In this document: positions 16,274-23,796 of the stretch, piece by piece | Position numbering within the stretch: position 1 is the stretch's first letter | Layout: each line of letters opens with the position of its first letter | Assembly (NCBI GenBank): GCA_003343605.1 | Contig: QAKW01000011.1 | Location: 1-50,782 of the forward strand | Source of the DNA: Clostridiales bacterium | Lineage (GTDB): Bacteria > Bacillota > Clostridia > Oscillospirales > QAKW01 | Direction: 5' to 3' | Length of the DNA: 50,782 nucleotides | Notes under the pieces: model-generated | What the model saw: only the letters and a program-made list of their open reading frames with translations | Told to the model about the DNA's origin: nothing | Database searches by the model: none | Program-made: the position numbers and the translations under genes

Positions 16274-17686
16274 TTGAAGCTTTCAAAAGAGCAAAAGCGG
16301 ATTTACTATGCCATTCTGTTTCCGGCATTGATTGAAACCGTGCTGTCGCGCCTCTTTCTGGTAACAGACAGCATCATGCTCGGCCAGATGCACGATTCCA
16401 CTCTCGCAGTGGCGGCGGTCGGGCTTTGCGGCGCACCGGTCAACCTGATCATCGGCGTTACATCCTCGTTTTTTATCGGCACCACTGCCACCATCGCCTG
16501 GCATTACGGCGCAAATGATCGGAAGCAGGTGCGCTCCATTACTTATCAGTCGATGCTGATCGCAGTGGGCATCGCCCTTGTTTTTTCCGCATTATCTATA
16601 TTTGGGGCGCGGAGCATTATGCGTTTCGTTTGCGGAACAAGCGAAACGCTGGCTCTGGCGACTGAATATTATAAAATCAACGCCTACGGCTTTTTCTTCC
16701 AGATATTAACCATGAATATCACCGCTGCCTTCCGCGGCATTGGCGTTACCAGGCTGCCGATGCTGTATAATCTTGCAGGCGGGCTTTTGAATGTGTTCTT
16801 GAATTACCTGCTGATTTACGGCCGGTTTGGCTTTCCCGAGCTGCGTTCCGCCGGGGCCGCCTGGGCCACCTCGATTGCCAAGGTGTTCAGCTTTCTGCTG
16901 GCGCTGGCTGTTTTGCTCTGGAAAAAAACGCCGGTTCAATACCGGCATGGCGTATCGTTTAAGCCATCCCATAGTGTCATGACCCGCCTGCTCCCCATCG
17001 GCCTGACCTCCGCCGGGGAGCAGGTCATTTTACAAGGCGGCGCGATGATGACGGCAAAAATCATTGCCGTATTGCCCACACAGGCCATTGCCGCCAATCA
17101 GGTGGTTGCCAATATGGAAGCGTTTGCCTGGTCCACCGGCAGTGCCTGCAATACCGCCTCCACCTCGCTCTTCGGGCGCTGCCTCGGTGAAGGAAACGAA
17201 GGGAAGGGAAAGGCCTATCTGAATCTGGTGATCCGCTGGGGGATCGGTTTTGCGCTTGCGGAAATTGTGCTGCTTTGCCTGGCCGGAAAGCCCCTGGCCG
17301 CACTCTTTACCAATGACACCTCGCTCTACCCCATGATTGTGCAGATGCTCTTTATTGCCGCAGTTGCCCTGCCTTTTATCAATCTGCATCAAACCGTTTC
17401 CGGTGCGCTGCGCAGCGCCGGGGATTCCGTGGCACCGCTGATTGCCTCGCTGATCAGCCTTTGGATCTTTCGGGTTGGGATGGGATATTTAACCATCTCC
17501 GTGATGGATCTGGGGATTTACGCCTACCGCTGGTGCCTTAATGCCGATCACCTGATCCGTTGTACCACCGTGATGATCTTTTTCTGGAGCGGCCATTGGA
17601 AACGAAAGTGCACGATCAACACGGCGCGCGCTCCCGAAGGGCCGGAGGCCGGCACAGAAGAGAAGGATCCTGCGCCGGTTCCGTAA
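16274..17686 (+). CDS. MATE-family multidrug efflux transporter
   Basis: A 470-residue protein with about twelve hydrophobic segments and the two-fold MATE arrangement: IMLGQMHDSTLAVAAVGLCGAP in the first half and GSACNTASTSLFGRCLGEG in the second, plus NLAGGLLNVFLNYLLIYG. MATE proteins export drugs or metabolites in exchange for sodium or protons. Translation starts at TTG (16274) after AAGGAG at 16261. The last 30 residues form a charged Glu/Pro-rich tail. It is a single gene with its own promoter and terminator. Confidence 0.92.
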   Translation: MKLSKEQKRIYYAILFPALIETVLSRLFLVTDSIMLGQMHDSTLAVAAVGLCGAPVNLIIGVTSSFFIGTTATIAWHYGANDRKQVRSITYQSMLIAVGIALVFSALSIFGARSIMRFVCGTSETLALATEYYKINAYGFFFQILTMNITAAFRGIGVTRLPMLYNLAGGLLNVFLNYLLIYGRFGFPELRSAGAAWATSIAKVFSFLLALAVLLWKKTPVQYRHGVSFKPSHSVMTRLLPIGLTSAGEQVILQGGAMMTAKIIAVLPTQAIAANQVVANMEAFAWSTGSACNTASTSLFGRCLGEGNEGKGKAYLNLVIRWGIGFALAEIVLLCLAGKPLAALFTNDTSLYPMIVQMLFIAAVALPFINLHQTVSGALRSAGDSVAPLIASLISLWIFRVGMGYLTISVMDLGIYAYRWCLNADHLIRCTTVMIFFWSGHWKRKCTINTARAPEGPEAGTEEKDPAPVP

Positions 17687-17693
17687 AACAAAT

Positions 17694-17730
17694 AAAACGG
17701 TATTGCTCCCAGCAATACCGTTTTTTATAC
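17694..17730. terminator. terminator after the MATE gene
   Basis: Arms 17694-17707 and 17711-17724 (AAAACGGTATTGCT and its complement) around CCC, followed by TTTTTT. Confidence 0.93.
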
Positions 17731-17735
17731 CAATT

Positions 17736-17775
17736 TTTAATGATAAATAAATAATATTTAATGATAAACATTAAA
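17736..17775. promoter_or_regulatory. repeated operator-like sites before the DUF2975-HTH pair
   Basis: The 12-base word TTTAATGATAAA occurs at 17736-17747 and again at 17757-17768, exactly 21 bases (two helix turns) apart. The second copy overlaps a perfect inverted repeat TTTAATG-N5-CATTAAA (17757-17775). The block ends six bases before the -35 box. I infer a binding site for the HTH protein encoded two genes downstream. Confidence 0.5.
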
Positions 17776-17781
17776 AAATAA

Positions 17782-17810
17782 TTGACAAACAATAAAATAT
17801 AAGATATATT
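17782..17810 (+). promoter_or_regulatory. promoter of the DUF2975-HTH pair
   Basis: TTGACA (17782-17787) and TATATT (17805-17810) with 17 bases between, in very AT-rich sequence. Confidence 0.82.
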
Positions 17811-17840
17811 GTTTTTATAAATTCAAGGAGGTTCTGACAG

Positions 17841-18416
17841 ATGGAAAACAAGAATGAAAAATTAAATAAAGCCGCCACGGTCATTTCAAAAATCATGGAG
17901 GTTTTTCACTGGGTCGCTGTAGGGTTATTGGCCGCAGGTCTGGCGGCCTACTTTATTGATGAAAAGCTGCTGCATTATTTTATGGATATCGGTAACGGTG
18001 AATTTACCGTTGCGGGATATTCCATCCATGTGCTGGATAACGCCGGCGGCCTGATCACAGCGGCGTTTGTGGCGGCGCTTATCGTGGGAATCATCGTATG
18101 CGGGCTAACAGCAATGATTTTTCGTAATATTTATTTGATTTTCAAAACGGCTGCGGGCAAAACAAAATTTTCCAAAGGCCCCACGCCTTTTCAAGCGGAT
18201 AATGTACGTATGCTGCGGGAAATCGGGATCTTTGCCATTTCCATTCCCATTATTGAATGGTTCTGCGATACCATTGTAAAGCTCTTTGTTGAGGCAGATC
18301 TTGTGGAATCCAGCGTTTCTGTAACCGGAATTGTTTTAGGAATCGTGCTTCTTTGCCTTTCACAGTTTTTTGCATATGGTACACAGCTGCAAAGCGATTC
18401 AGACGGGCTGCTTTGA
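17841..18416 (+). CDS. DUF2975-family membrane protein
   Basis: A 191-residue protein with four membrane segments (about 18-40, 65-95, 125-145 and 155-180). Length, helix pattern and the small HTH gene directly behind it match the DUF2975 family of Firmicutes, for which no biochemical function is established. The ATG is preceded by AAGGAGG (17825 region). It shares the strong AT-rich promoter with the HTH gene and stops 13 bases before it. I infer a membrane protein whose level is set by its partner regulator. Confidence 0.75.
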   Translation: MENKNEKLNKAATVISKIMEVFHWVAVGLLAAGLAAYFIDEKLLHYFMDIGNGEFTVAGYSIHVLDNAGGLITAAFVAALIVGIIVCGLTAMIFRNIYLIFKTAAGKTKFSKGPTPFQADNVRMLREIGIFAISIPIIEWFCDTIVKLFVEADLVESSVSVTGIVLGIVLLCLSQFFAYGTQLQSDSDGLL

Positions 18417-18429
18417 TCGGAGTATAAAA

Positions 18430-18639
18430 ATGGGAAAAATCTTTTTAAAGCTTGATGTTATCATGGCAGAGCGGCATATGTCGCTCAATGAGCTGGCAGA
18501 AAAAGTGGGGATCTCACAAGTAAATCTCTCTAAAATCAAAAATAATAAAGTCAGTGCAATTCGCTTTTCCACGCTTGCCGCCATTTGCGAAACGCTTCGT
18601 TGTGCGCCGGGCGATATATTAAAATATGTCGATGAATAA
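18430..18639 (+). CDS. small Cro/CI-type HTH regulator (YozG-like)
   Basis: A 69-residue DNA-binding protein that is nearly all helix-turn-helix: LNELAEKVGISQVNLSKIKNNKV is the HTH core and STLAAICETLRCAPGDILKYV the C-terminal helix pair. This matches the YozG/Xre-like family often paired with DUF2975 genes. I use the ATG at 18430, behind GGAG at 18419-18422; a longer open frame from 18370 overlaps the upstream gene and has no ribosome site. The likely target is the repeat block before the operon promoter (17736-17775), as autoregulation is usual for such regulators, but this is inference. Confidence 0.88.
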   Translation: MGKIFLKLDVIMAERHMSLNELAEKVGISQVNLSKIKNNKVSAIRFSTLAAICETLRCAPGDILKYVDE

Positions 18640-18642
18640 AAG

Positions 18643-18679
18643 AAGGGAGACGCTGCCGCAGGCAGCGTCTCCCTTTTTT
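18643..18679. terminator. two-way terminator
   Basis: A perfect 15-base stem (18643-18657 with 18661-18675) around GCA, with A and T runs on its flanks, serves the HTH gene and the convergent flavoprotein gene. Confidence 0.95.
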
Positions 18680-18688
18680 CTTTCATTT

Positions 18689-19138
18689 CTAAAAACGATT
18701 GCGGTAGGCCTTTTGCCCGCTCACATCGAGTACCTCTTCACAGGGCCCGCCTTTGTATTTATACAGCTTGATTACCGATGGATATGCGGCTACTACCAGG
18801 CTGTCCGGGGTTGTGGGATAAAGATCCCCGAACTGCGGATATTTTTCCACATATCGCTTTTTAAACGCGGGCTGGCTGTCCGGATGGCCGAGCAGCCGCG
18901 CAGTAGCTTCGATCTGCATGTTGCCTGCGGCCAGCGCAATATGCGGCTGCCGGCGCATCTGCGCAGCCTTTTCACTGGAGGCATTGGTCCCGAAAAAAAT
19001 CTGTAGCCCCTCATTGACCGGGCACATGGTACGCGCCGTTACTTTTTCAGCGGCGCAGGTCGCCAGCACAATCGCCTCCAACGATTCCAGCTGCTGCAGA
19101 ATTTCCTGATAAAGCGTTTGATAATCAAGCAGTTCCAT
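18689..19138 (-). CDS. pyridoxamine 5'-phosphate oxidase-like flavin-binding protein
   Basis: A 149-residue protein of the split-barrel PPOX-like family: VLATCAAEKVTARTMCPV at residues 25-45 is the usual first strand pair, followed by IFFGTNASSEKAAQMRRQPHIALAAG, which lines the flavin site. Single-domain members bind FMN, F420 or heme and their substrates are mostly unknown. It follows nfnB by 22 bases with an AGGGGG ribosome site, so it is probably the third gene of the nfnA-nfnB operon. A redox link is suggested by that context alone. Confidence 0.8.
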   Translation of the reverse strand: MELLDYQTLYQEILQQLESLEAIVLATCAAEKVTARTMCPVNEGLQIFFGTNASSEKAAQMRRQPHIALAAGNMQIEATARLLGHPDSQPAFKKRYVEKYPQFGDLYPTTPDSLVVAAYPSVIKLYKYKGGPCEEVLDVSGQKAYRNRF

Positions 19139-19160
19139 CTTTGCTGCCCCCTAATCTATT

Positions 19161-20549
19161 TTATTTTCTCAGCGCCTCGTCCATTGCCCGGGCCGCCTGC
19201 TTGCCGGCGCCCATTGCCAAAATCACTGTTGCTGCGCCGGTAACCGCATCGCCGCCGGCATAAACACCTGTGCGCGAGGTAAGCCCGGTTTGCTCCTCGG
19301 TAATAATACAGCCCCGGCGGTTGGTTTCAAGCCCTGGCGTAGTGGAACGAATCAGCGGATTGGGCGAAGTGCCGATCGCCATAATCACCTGATCGATCTC
19401 CATTTCAAAATCGCTGCCCTCCTGCACAACCGGCCGGCGCCGGCCGCCCTCATCCGGTGCGCCCAGCTCCATTTTTACACAGGCAAGGCCGGTTACGTTC
19501 TGATGCGCATCTCCCAGAACAGCGGTTGGATTGGTCAGCGTTTTAAATACAATGCCTTCCTCCATGGCATGGTGAATTTCCTCTTTTCGTGCTGGAATTT
19601 CATCCATTGAGCGGCGGTAAACGATATAAACCTCTTCCGCACCCAGCCGTTTGGCACAGCGCGCGGCGTCCATCGCCACATTCCCGCCGCCGACCACCGC
19701 AACCCGCCGGCCGCACTGAACCGGCGTTTGGCTGCCGGGGCGGTAAGCCTTCATCAGATTGACACGGGTTAAAAATTCATTGGCCGATAAAACGCCCTTG
19801 AGATTTTCGCCCGGGATGCCCATAAAGCGGGGCAGCCCTGCGCCGCTGCCGATGAACACGCCCTGATAGCCCGCGGCAAACAAATCGTCTACCGAAAGAA
19901 TCCGGCCGATCACCATATTGGTTTCCAGCCGCACGCCCAAAGCCTTTAACCCTTCGATCTCCTGTGCCACGATCTCTTTGGGAAGGCGGAATTCGGGGAT
20001 CCCGTAGATCAAAACGCCGCCCGGCAGATGAAGCGCTTCAAAAATGGTAACCTCATACCCTTTGCGCGCCAGATCGCCGGCGCAGGTGAGCCCGGCAGGC
20101 CCGCTGCCTACCACCGCCACCTTGATTCCATTGGAAACCGGTCTATCCGGCGCCTTTTCCGCATGTTTCATGTGCCAATCGGCAACAAAGCGTTCCAGCC
20201 GCCCGATTGCAACCGGCTCGCCCTTCAGGCCCCTTACGCATTTTCCCTCGCATTGATTTTCCTGCGGGCAGACCCGCCCGCAAACAGCGGGCAGCGAACT
20301 GGATGCGCTGATGATCTGATAAGCGCCCTCAAAATCCTCTTCCTGAATTTTTTTGATAAAGGCGGGAATATCGATCTGCACCGGGCAGCCGCCCACACAG
20401 GGATGATTTTTGCACTGCAGGCAGCGCGCTGCCTCTTCCAGCGCCTGTTCCCGGCTATATCCGCGCGCAACCTCTTCAAAGTTCCGGTTTCGGATATCCG
20501 GGGCCAGCTCCGGCATTTTCTGTTTTTCCATGCTTCGGTTTACCATCAT
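19161..20549 (-). CDS. nfnB: NfnB-type / glutamate synthase small-subunit-like flavoprotein
   Basis: A 462-residue protein with N-terminal Fe-S cysteines (CLQCKNHPCVGGCPVQ and CGRVCPQENQCEGKCVRG), an FAD Rossmann site (VAVVGSGPAGLTCAGDLA, about residue 148) and a second dinucleotide site for NADPH (VAVVGGGNVAMDAARCAKRLG, about residue 288). Standing right behind an NfnA-like gene with a 4-base overlap (ATGA), it fits NfnAB, which uses reduced ferredoxin and NADH to reduce NADP in fermentative Clostridia by electron bifurcation. Annotation as glutamate synthase small subunit is common but there is no large subunit nearby. SudAB-type sulfide dehydrogenase is the other possibility. Confidence 0.88.
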   Translation of the reverse strand: MMVNRSMEKQKMPELAPDIRNRNFEEVARGYSREQALEEAARCLQCKNHPCVGGCPVQIDIPAFIKKIQEEDFEGAYQIISASSSLPAVCGRVCPQENQCEGKCVRGLKGEPVAIGRLERFVADWHMKHAEKAPDRPVSNGIKVAVVGSGPAGLTCAGDLARKGYEVTIFEALHLPGGVLIYGIPEFRLPKEIVAQEIEGLKALGVRLETNMVIGRILSVDDLFAAGYQGVFIGSGAGLPRFMGIPGENLKGVLSANEFLTRVNLMKAYRPGSQTPVQCGRRVAVVGGGNVAMDAARCAKRLGAEEVYIVYRRSMDEIPARKEEIHHAMEEGIVFKTLTNPTAVLGDAHQNVTGLACVKMELGAPDEGGRRRPVVQEGSDFEMEIDQVIMAIGTSPNPLIRSTTPGLETNRRGCIITEEQTGLTSRTGVYAGGDAVTGAATVILAMGAGKQAARAMDEALRK

Positions 20550-21376
20550 GCCTGCTCCCCTTTCTTCAGCAGATTACATTGCTCCTCTTCATAAGCCCGG
20601 TAGGTCCGCCCACGTTCCATCGCCTGATCAAAATCAACCAGATGCCCATCAAAATCCGGGCCGTCTACACAGGCAAATTTGGTCTCACCGCCCACCGTCA
20701 GCCGGCACCCGCCGCACATCCCGGTGCCATCGATCATAATCGGGTTCATGCTTACAATTGTTTTCACGCCATACGTCCTGGTAAGCTGTGCAACAAACTT
20801 CATCATGATCAGCGGACCGATGGCAATTACTTCATCATATTCATTGCGTTCCAGCAGATCCCTGAGTGCATCGGTTACCAGACCTTTTTTTCCGTAGGAT
20901 CCATCATCGGTCATGATGCAGAATTCCCGGCTTGCAGCGCGAAACTCCTCTTCCAGAATCACCAGCTCCCGGCTGCGAAATCCCACGACTGAATCCACCT
21001 GCGCGCCCGCCGCAGCCAGTGCCTTGGTGACCGGCAGCGCAATGGCGCAGCCAACACCACCGCCGACCACTGCAACCCGGCGCAGCCCCTCGATCTCGGT
21101 TGGCCGGCCCAGCGGACCAACAAAATCCTGCAGTGCATCGCCCTGCTGCAGACGATCCAGCCGCATGGTGGTTGCCCCTACGATCTGATATATAATGGTA
21201 ACCGTGCCTGCCTCGCGGTCGTAATCCGCAATGGTGAGGGGAATACGCTCACCCTCCTCATCGGCCCTGAGAATAATAAACTGCCCGGCCTGTGCTTTTT
21301 TCGCAATCAGCGGCGCTTCGATCACCATTCTGGAAACGGTTGGATTCAAAGCTTCCTTTTTCAAAATACGAAACAT
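20546..21376 (-). CDS. nfnA: NfnA-type FAD/NAD-binding ferredoxin-NADP reductase subunit
   Basis: A 276-residue protein of the sulfide/dihydroorotate dehydrogenase-like group. An FAD barrel (about 1-95, with GERIPLTIADYD) is followed by an NAD domain (VAVVGGGVGCAIALPVTKAL), and the C-terminal [2Fe-2S] site is MCGGCRLTV plus the distal cysteine in KFACVDGPDFDGH. The start is the ATG at 21374-21376 with AAGGAG nine bases upstream; an in-frame TTG touches the ribosome site and is unlikely. With nfnB it forms the two-subunit NfnAB enzyme. Its promoter lies back to back with that of the divergent MBL gene. Confidence 0.87.
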   Translation of the reverse strand: MFRILKKEALNPTVSRMVIEAPLIAKKAQAGQFIILRADEEGERIPLTIADYDREAGTVTIIYQIVGATTMRLDRLQQGDALQDFVGPLGRPTEIEGLRRVAVVGGGVGCAIALPVTKALAAAGAQVDSVVGFRSRELVILEEEFRAASREFCIMTDDGSYGKKGLVTDALRDLLERNEYDEVIAIGPLIMMKFVAQLTRTYGVKTIVSMNPIMIDGTGMCGGCRLTVGGETKFACVDGPDFDGHLVDFDQAMERGRTYRAYEEEQCNLLKKGEQA

Positions 21377-21419
21377 GAACGTCAACTCCTTAACATGCTT
21401 ATCGATACATTTTCAATTT

Positions 21420-21448
21420 ATTATAACGGATTCTCGGCTGTTTGTAAA
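21420..21448 (-). promoter_or_regulatory. promoter of nfnA-nfnB
   Basis: Minus-strand TTTACA (21448-21443) and TATAAT (21425-21420), 17 bases apart. Confidence 0.8.
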
Positions 21449-21477
21449 TTGCCTTTTGCAAAAAACCGTGTTATAAT
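21449..21477 (+). promoter_or_regulatory. promoter of the MBL hydrolase gene
   Basis: TTGCCT (21449-21454) and TATAAT (21472-21477), 17 bases apart. Its -35 box begins at the base next to the -35 box of the leftward nfnA promoter. Confidence 0.78.
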
Positions 21478-21500
21478 ACTTGGAAAAGGAGGAAACCTGT

Positions 21501-22364
21501 ATGCTGATTGGTCAATTCTGGGGCACCAGCGCGGCTGAAGGCTGCCCCGCACCATTTTGCCGCTGCGATACCTGCAATTACGCCCGCATTCACGGCGGTA
21601 AAAATATCCGCCTGCGCTCCTGCTTCCGGCTTTCTGATGAAATCATGCTGGATCTCGGGGCCGATGCCGTTGTGCAGTCGATGCGTTTCGGGGAGCTCTC
21701 CCAGGTAAACCATGTTTTATTCTCCCACACGCACGATGATCATCTTAATCCGCACATGTTAATGGAGGCGATGTGGAGCAAGCAATACCGGGAAACACTG
21801 CACTGTTATTTTACCGACCAGGCCTATGAAATCGTTGAACACTGGCGCCAGTCTCCCTGGATTTTAAAGGGGATGGTGCCGGAATGGGAAAAGCAGGGTT
21901 ACGTGGCCTTTCATCGGCTGCAGTTCGGGCAGCGCGCCCGCATTGCGGATATTGAAGTAATTCCGTTCCGGGGCAATCATCCCGGCAATGTTGGGGAGCA
22001 GGCAGCCCTTTACCTGATCTTTCTGCCGGATGGCCGCACCCTTTTTTATGGGCTCGACAGCGGCGACTACCTGCCCGAAACCATCGATGCGCTCAAAGCG
22101 TATCACATTGATTTTTTTATCAGCGAAGCAACCGGCGGAACGCAGGATAAAATCATCCATAAGGTTCATCAAAGCATCCGGCAGGTACGCGACTTGACTG
22201 AAATTCTGTTTAAGCAGGGTACCCTTGATCCGAATAGCCGGCTGTATTTAACGCACATCAGTCACAACTATTTTTCCACCTATCCCAATCTGCTTGCCAA
22301 AGTAGAGGAGCTTGCGTTTCCAATCCCCGCTACCGTGGCATACGACGGCCTGAAAATTCTGTAG
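21501..22364 (+). CDS. MBL-fold metallo-hydrolase (PhnP-like)
   Basis: A 288-residue hydrolase. It opens with GTSAAEGCPAPFCRCDTC, a cysteine-containing segment seen in PhnP-type MBL proteins, and has the metal motif SHTHDDHLNPH, a downstream metal aspartate in FYGLDSGDY and a C-terminal histidine in LTHISHN. The family acts on phosphodiesters, lactones and similar substrates; the real substrate is unknown. The ATG at 21501 follows AGGAGG; the TTG at 21480 is too close to the promoter to be used. It is a single-gene unit divergent from nfnAB. Confidence 0.85.
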   Translation: MLIGQFWGTSAAEGCPAPFCRCDTCNYARIHGGKNIRLRSCFRLSDEIMLDLGADAVVQSMRFGELSQVNHVLFSHTHDDHLNPHMLMEAMWSKQYRETLHCYFTDQAYEIVEHWRQSPWILKGMVPEWEKQGYVAFHRLQFGQRARIADIEVIPFRGNHPGNVGEQAALYLIFLPDGRTLFYGLDSGDYLPETIDALKAYHIDFFISEATGGTQDKIIHKVHQSIRQVRDLTEILFKQGTLDPNSRLYLTHISHNYFSTYPNLLAKVEELAFPIPATVAYDGLKIL

Positions 22365-22426
22365 CCCTTCAACACCTTTCCGGGCCGGAACTCTTATATA
22401 TTTTTTAAAAAAGCCTGTCCCCTGTC

Positions 22427-22455
22427 TTGACGAAATATGAACGGTATGTTAAAAT
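22427..22455 (+). promoter_or_regulatory. promoter of the DUF2752 gene
   Basis: TTGACG (22427-22432) and TAAAAT (22450-22455) with a 17-base spacer. Confidence 0.75.
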
Positions 22456-22491
22456 TTATTTAACAAAGAAAAAACTGCTGCGAGGCCCGCC

Positions 22492-22863
22492 ATGAAGCAT
22501 TCAGAAAAAAAACGCCGGTCTTCCCGCGCCGTTCTATTCCTATTCCATCTGTTCATATTCCTGGCGCTGGGTGCTTTTCTCCTGTTTGGCGCATGCCCGT
22601 TTCGGCTTTTGTTCCGGATCCCCTGCCCCTGCTGCGGGCTGACACGTGCCTGGAAGGCGGCGCTGCAGCTTGATTTTCTCAGCGCTTTTTATTATCATCC
22701 GCTTTTTTGGTTTATTCCACCTCTAATACTTTACACCGCGCATCGCAGCGTATTGCCCCGGCGGCTTTCAAAGAAGGCGGAAAACATTCTGCTGATCACC
22801 GCGGCCGTTTTGATTTTAGCGGTTTATCTGATTCGGATCTATCTTTTCCAAATCCGTATTTAG
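22492..22863 (+). CDS. DUF2752 small membrane protein
   Basis: A 123-residue protein with a positively charged N-terminus (KKRRSSR), three membrane helices and the DUF2752 signature CPCCGLTRAW between the first and second helix. The family is widespread in Firmicutes and Bacteroidota and has no known function; the vicinal cysteines could bind metal or form a redox pair. The following TM2 gene is 50 bases away and may be in the same transcript, a pairing that I have the impression is common for small membrane proteins of this sort. Confidence 0.85.
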   Translation: MKHSEKKRRSSRAVLFLFHLFIFLALGAFLLFGACPFRLLFRIPCPCCGLTRAWKAALQLDFLSAFYYHPLFWFIPPLILYTAHRSVLPRRLSKKAENILLITAAVLILAVYLIRIYLFQIRI

Positions 22864-22913
22864 CGGCATCTTTTGCCTGCTGATAGAAAATTTCGAGATG
22901 AGAGGACTTTATT

Positions 22914-23309
22914 ATGGACGCACAGAAAGTAGACATGTTTCTTCTATCCAACCAGAAAAACCTGCCGGCCGGCAAAATTCCACTGCTGCGCGAGCAGCTA
23001 CTGCAGATGGATGAATCGAAATACGCGGCGATTGCCAGCGTTGAATTCAAGGATTCCACAACGCTGCTTATTATCTCCATCTTCCTGGGTTCTCTGGGGA
23101 TCGACCGCTTCATGCTGGGAGATATCGGGCTTGGCGTCTTAAAACTCCTGACCTGCGGTGTCTGCGGTATTTTAACGATCGTAGACTGGTTTTCCGTTCA
23201 GAACCGTACCCGGGATCTGAACTTCAATAATCTGCAAACTGTTCTGATTCAAATGGGCGCAACAATGGGCAGCAATCCAACCCCTCCCCCGCAGGCCCCC
23301 AACGCCTGA
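22914..23309 (+). CDS. TM2-domain protein
   Basis: A 131-residue protein. Residues 1-50 are a soluble helical part; then comes the TM2 domain with its hallmark GSLGIDRFMLGDIGLGVLK, a short loop with CGVCG and a second helix ending in VDWFSV. The C-terminus is short and Pro-rich. TM2 proteins have no settled role in bacteria. The ATG has a GAGAGGAC site in front. The gene ends at a strong two-way terminator. Confidence 0.88.
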   Translation: MDAQKVDMFLLSNQKNLPAGKIPLLREQLLQMDESKYAAIASVEFKDSTTLLIISIFLGSLGIDRFMLGDIGLGVLKLLTCGVCGILTIVDWFSVQNRTRDLNFNNLQTVLIQMGATMGSNPTPPPQAPNA

Positions 23310-23328
23310 TTGCCTCAATCCATAATTA

Positions 23329-23362
23329 AAAAGGGATCCGCTGATCAGCGGATCCCTTTTTT
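23329..23362. terminator. two-way terminator
   Basis: A perfect 14-base stem (23329-23342 with 23347-23360) around GATC, with flanking A and T runs, between convergent genes. Confidence 0.95.
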
Positions 23363-23363
23363 A

Positions 23364-23792
23364 CTATCGATATTCGATTTCCACAATTGCGCCGGGGCGT
23401 ATATAGGCCTGCGTCAGAATGTTTTCATAGGTTCCATCAATTTTCACATAAAACTGCTTGGAAGAAGTTTGTGAAACGCCCATAAAGGATCGAAACACGT
23501 TATTCATTACCAAAGGCTGTAAAAACATTTCGTAAATTTCCGGATATTCCAGGGAAAAAATCTGCGCAATGGTATCGTTGTTTTTTACCATCAGTTCCCG
23601 GCTCTGCATATTTTTACCTTCCTCAAGGCCGCTCACCGTTACATAAATCGGAACAATTTCCGCCTTTTCCTTTCCAAATACGTTCCAGAAAACAGCGGTC
23701 GCCACGCTGATGGCAACTATCAGGAAACAAACCAGGGAAATCGCCCAGTGCTTTCCGATCCAGCGAAAGCCCTGCAAAATCCTCTTTAGCAT
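23364..23792 (-). CDS. membrane-anchored protein of unknown function downstream of a binding lipoprotein
   Basis: A protein of 142 residues: a basic N-terminus (MLKRILQGFRWIGKHW), one membrane helix (about 17-37) and an outside domain of about 100 residues that ends in beta-strand-like sequence (QAYIRPGAIVEIEYR). The domain begins with VPIYVTVSGLEEGKN and looks like a small ubiquitin- or DUF4430-like beta-grasp fold, which is only an impression. I choose the ATG at 23790-23792, four bases after the stop of the upstream lipoprotein gene and behind AAAGGA; the longer frame would overlap that gene. Tight spacing implies that the two proteins work together. Confidence 0.7.
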   Translation of the reverse strand: MLKRILQGFRWIGKHWAISLVCFLIVAISVATAVFWNVFGKEKAEIVPIYVTVSGLEEGKNMQSRELMVKNNDTIAQIFSLEYPEIYEMFLQPLVMNNVFRSFMGVSQTSSKQFYVKIDGTYENILTQAYIRPGAIVEIEYR

Positions 23793-23796
23793 GCGA

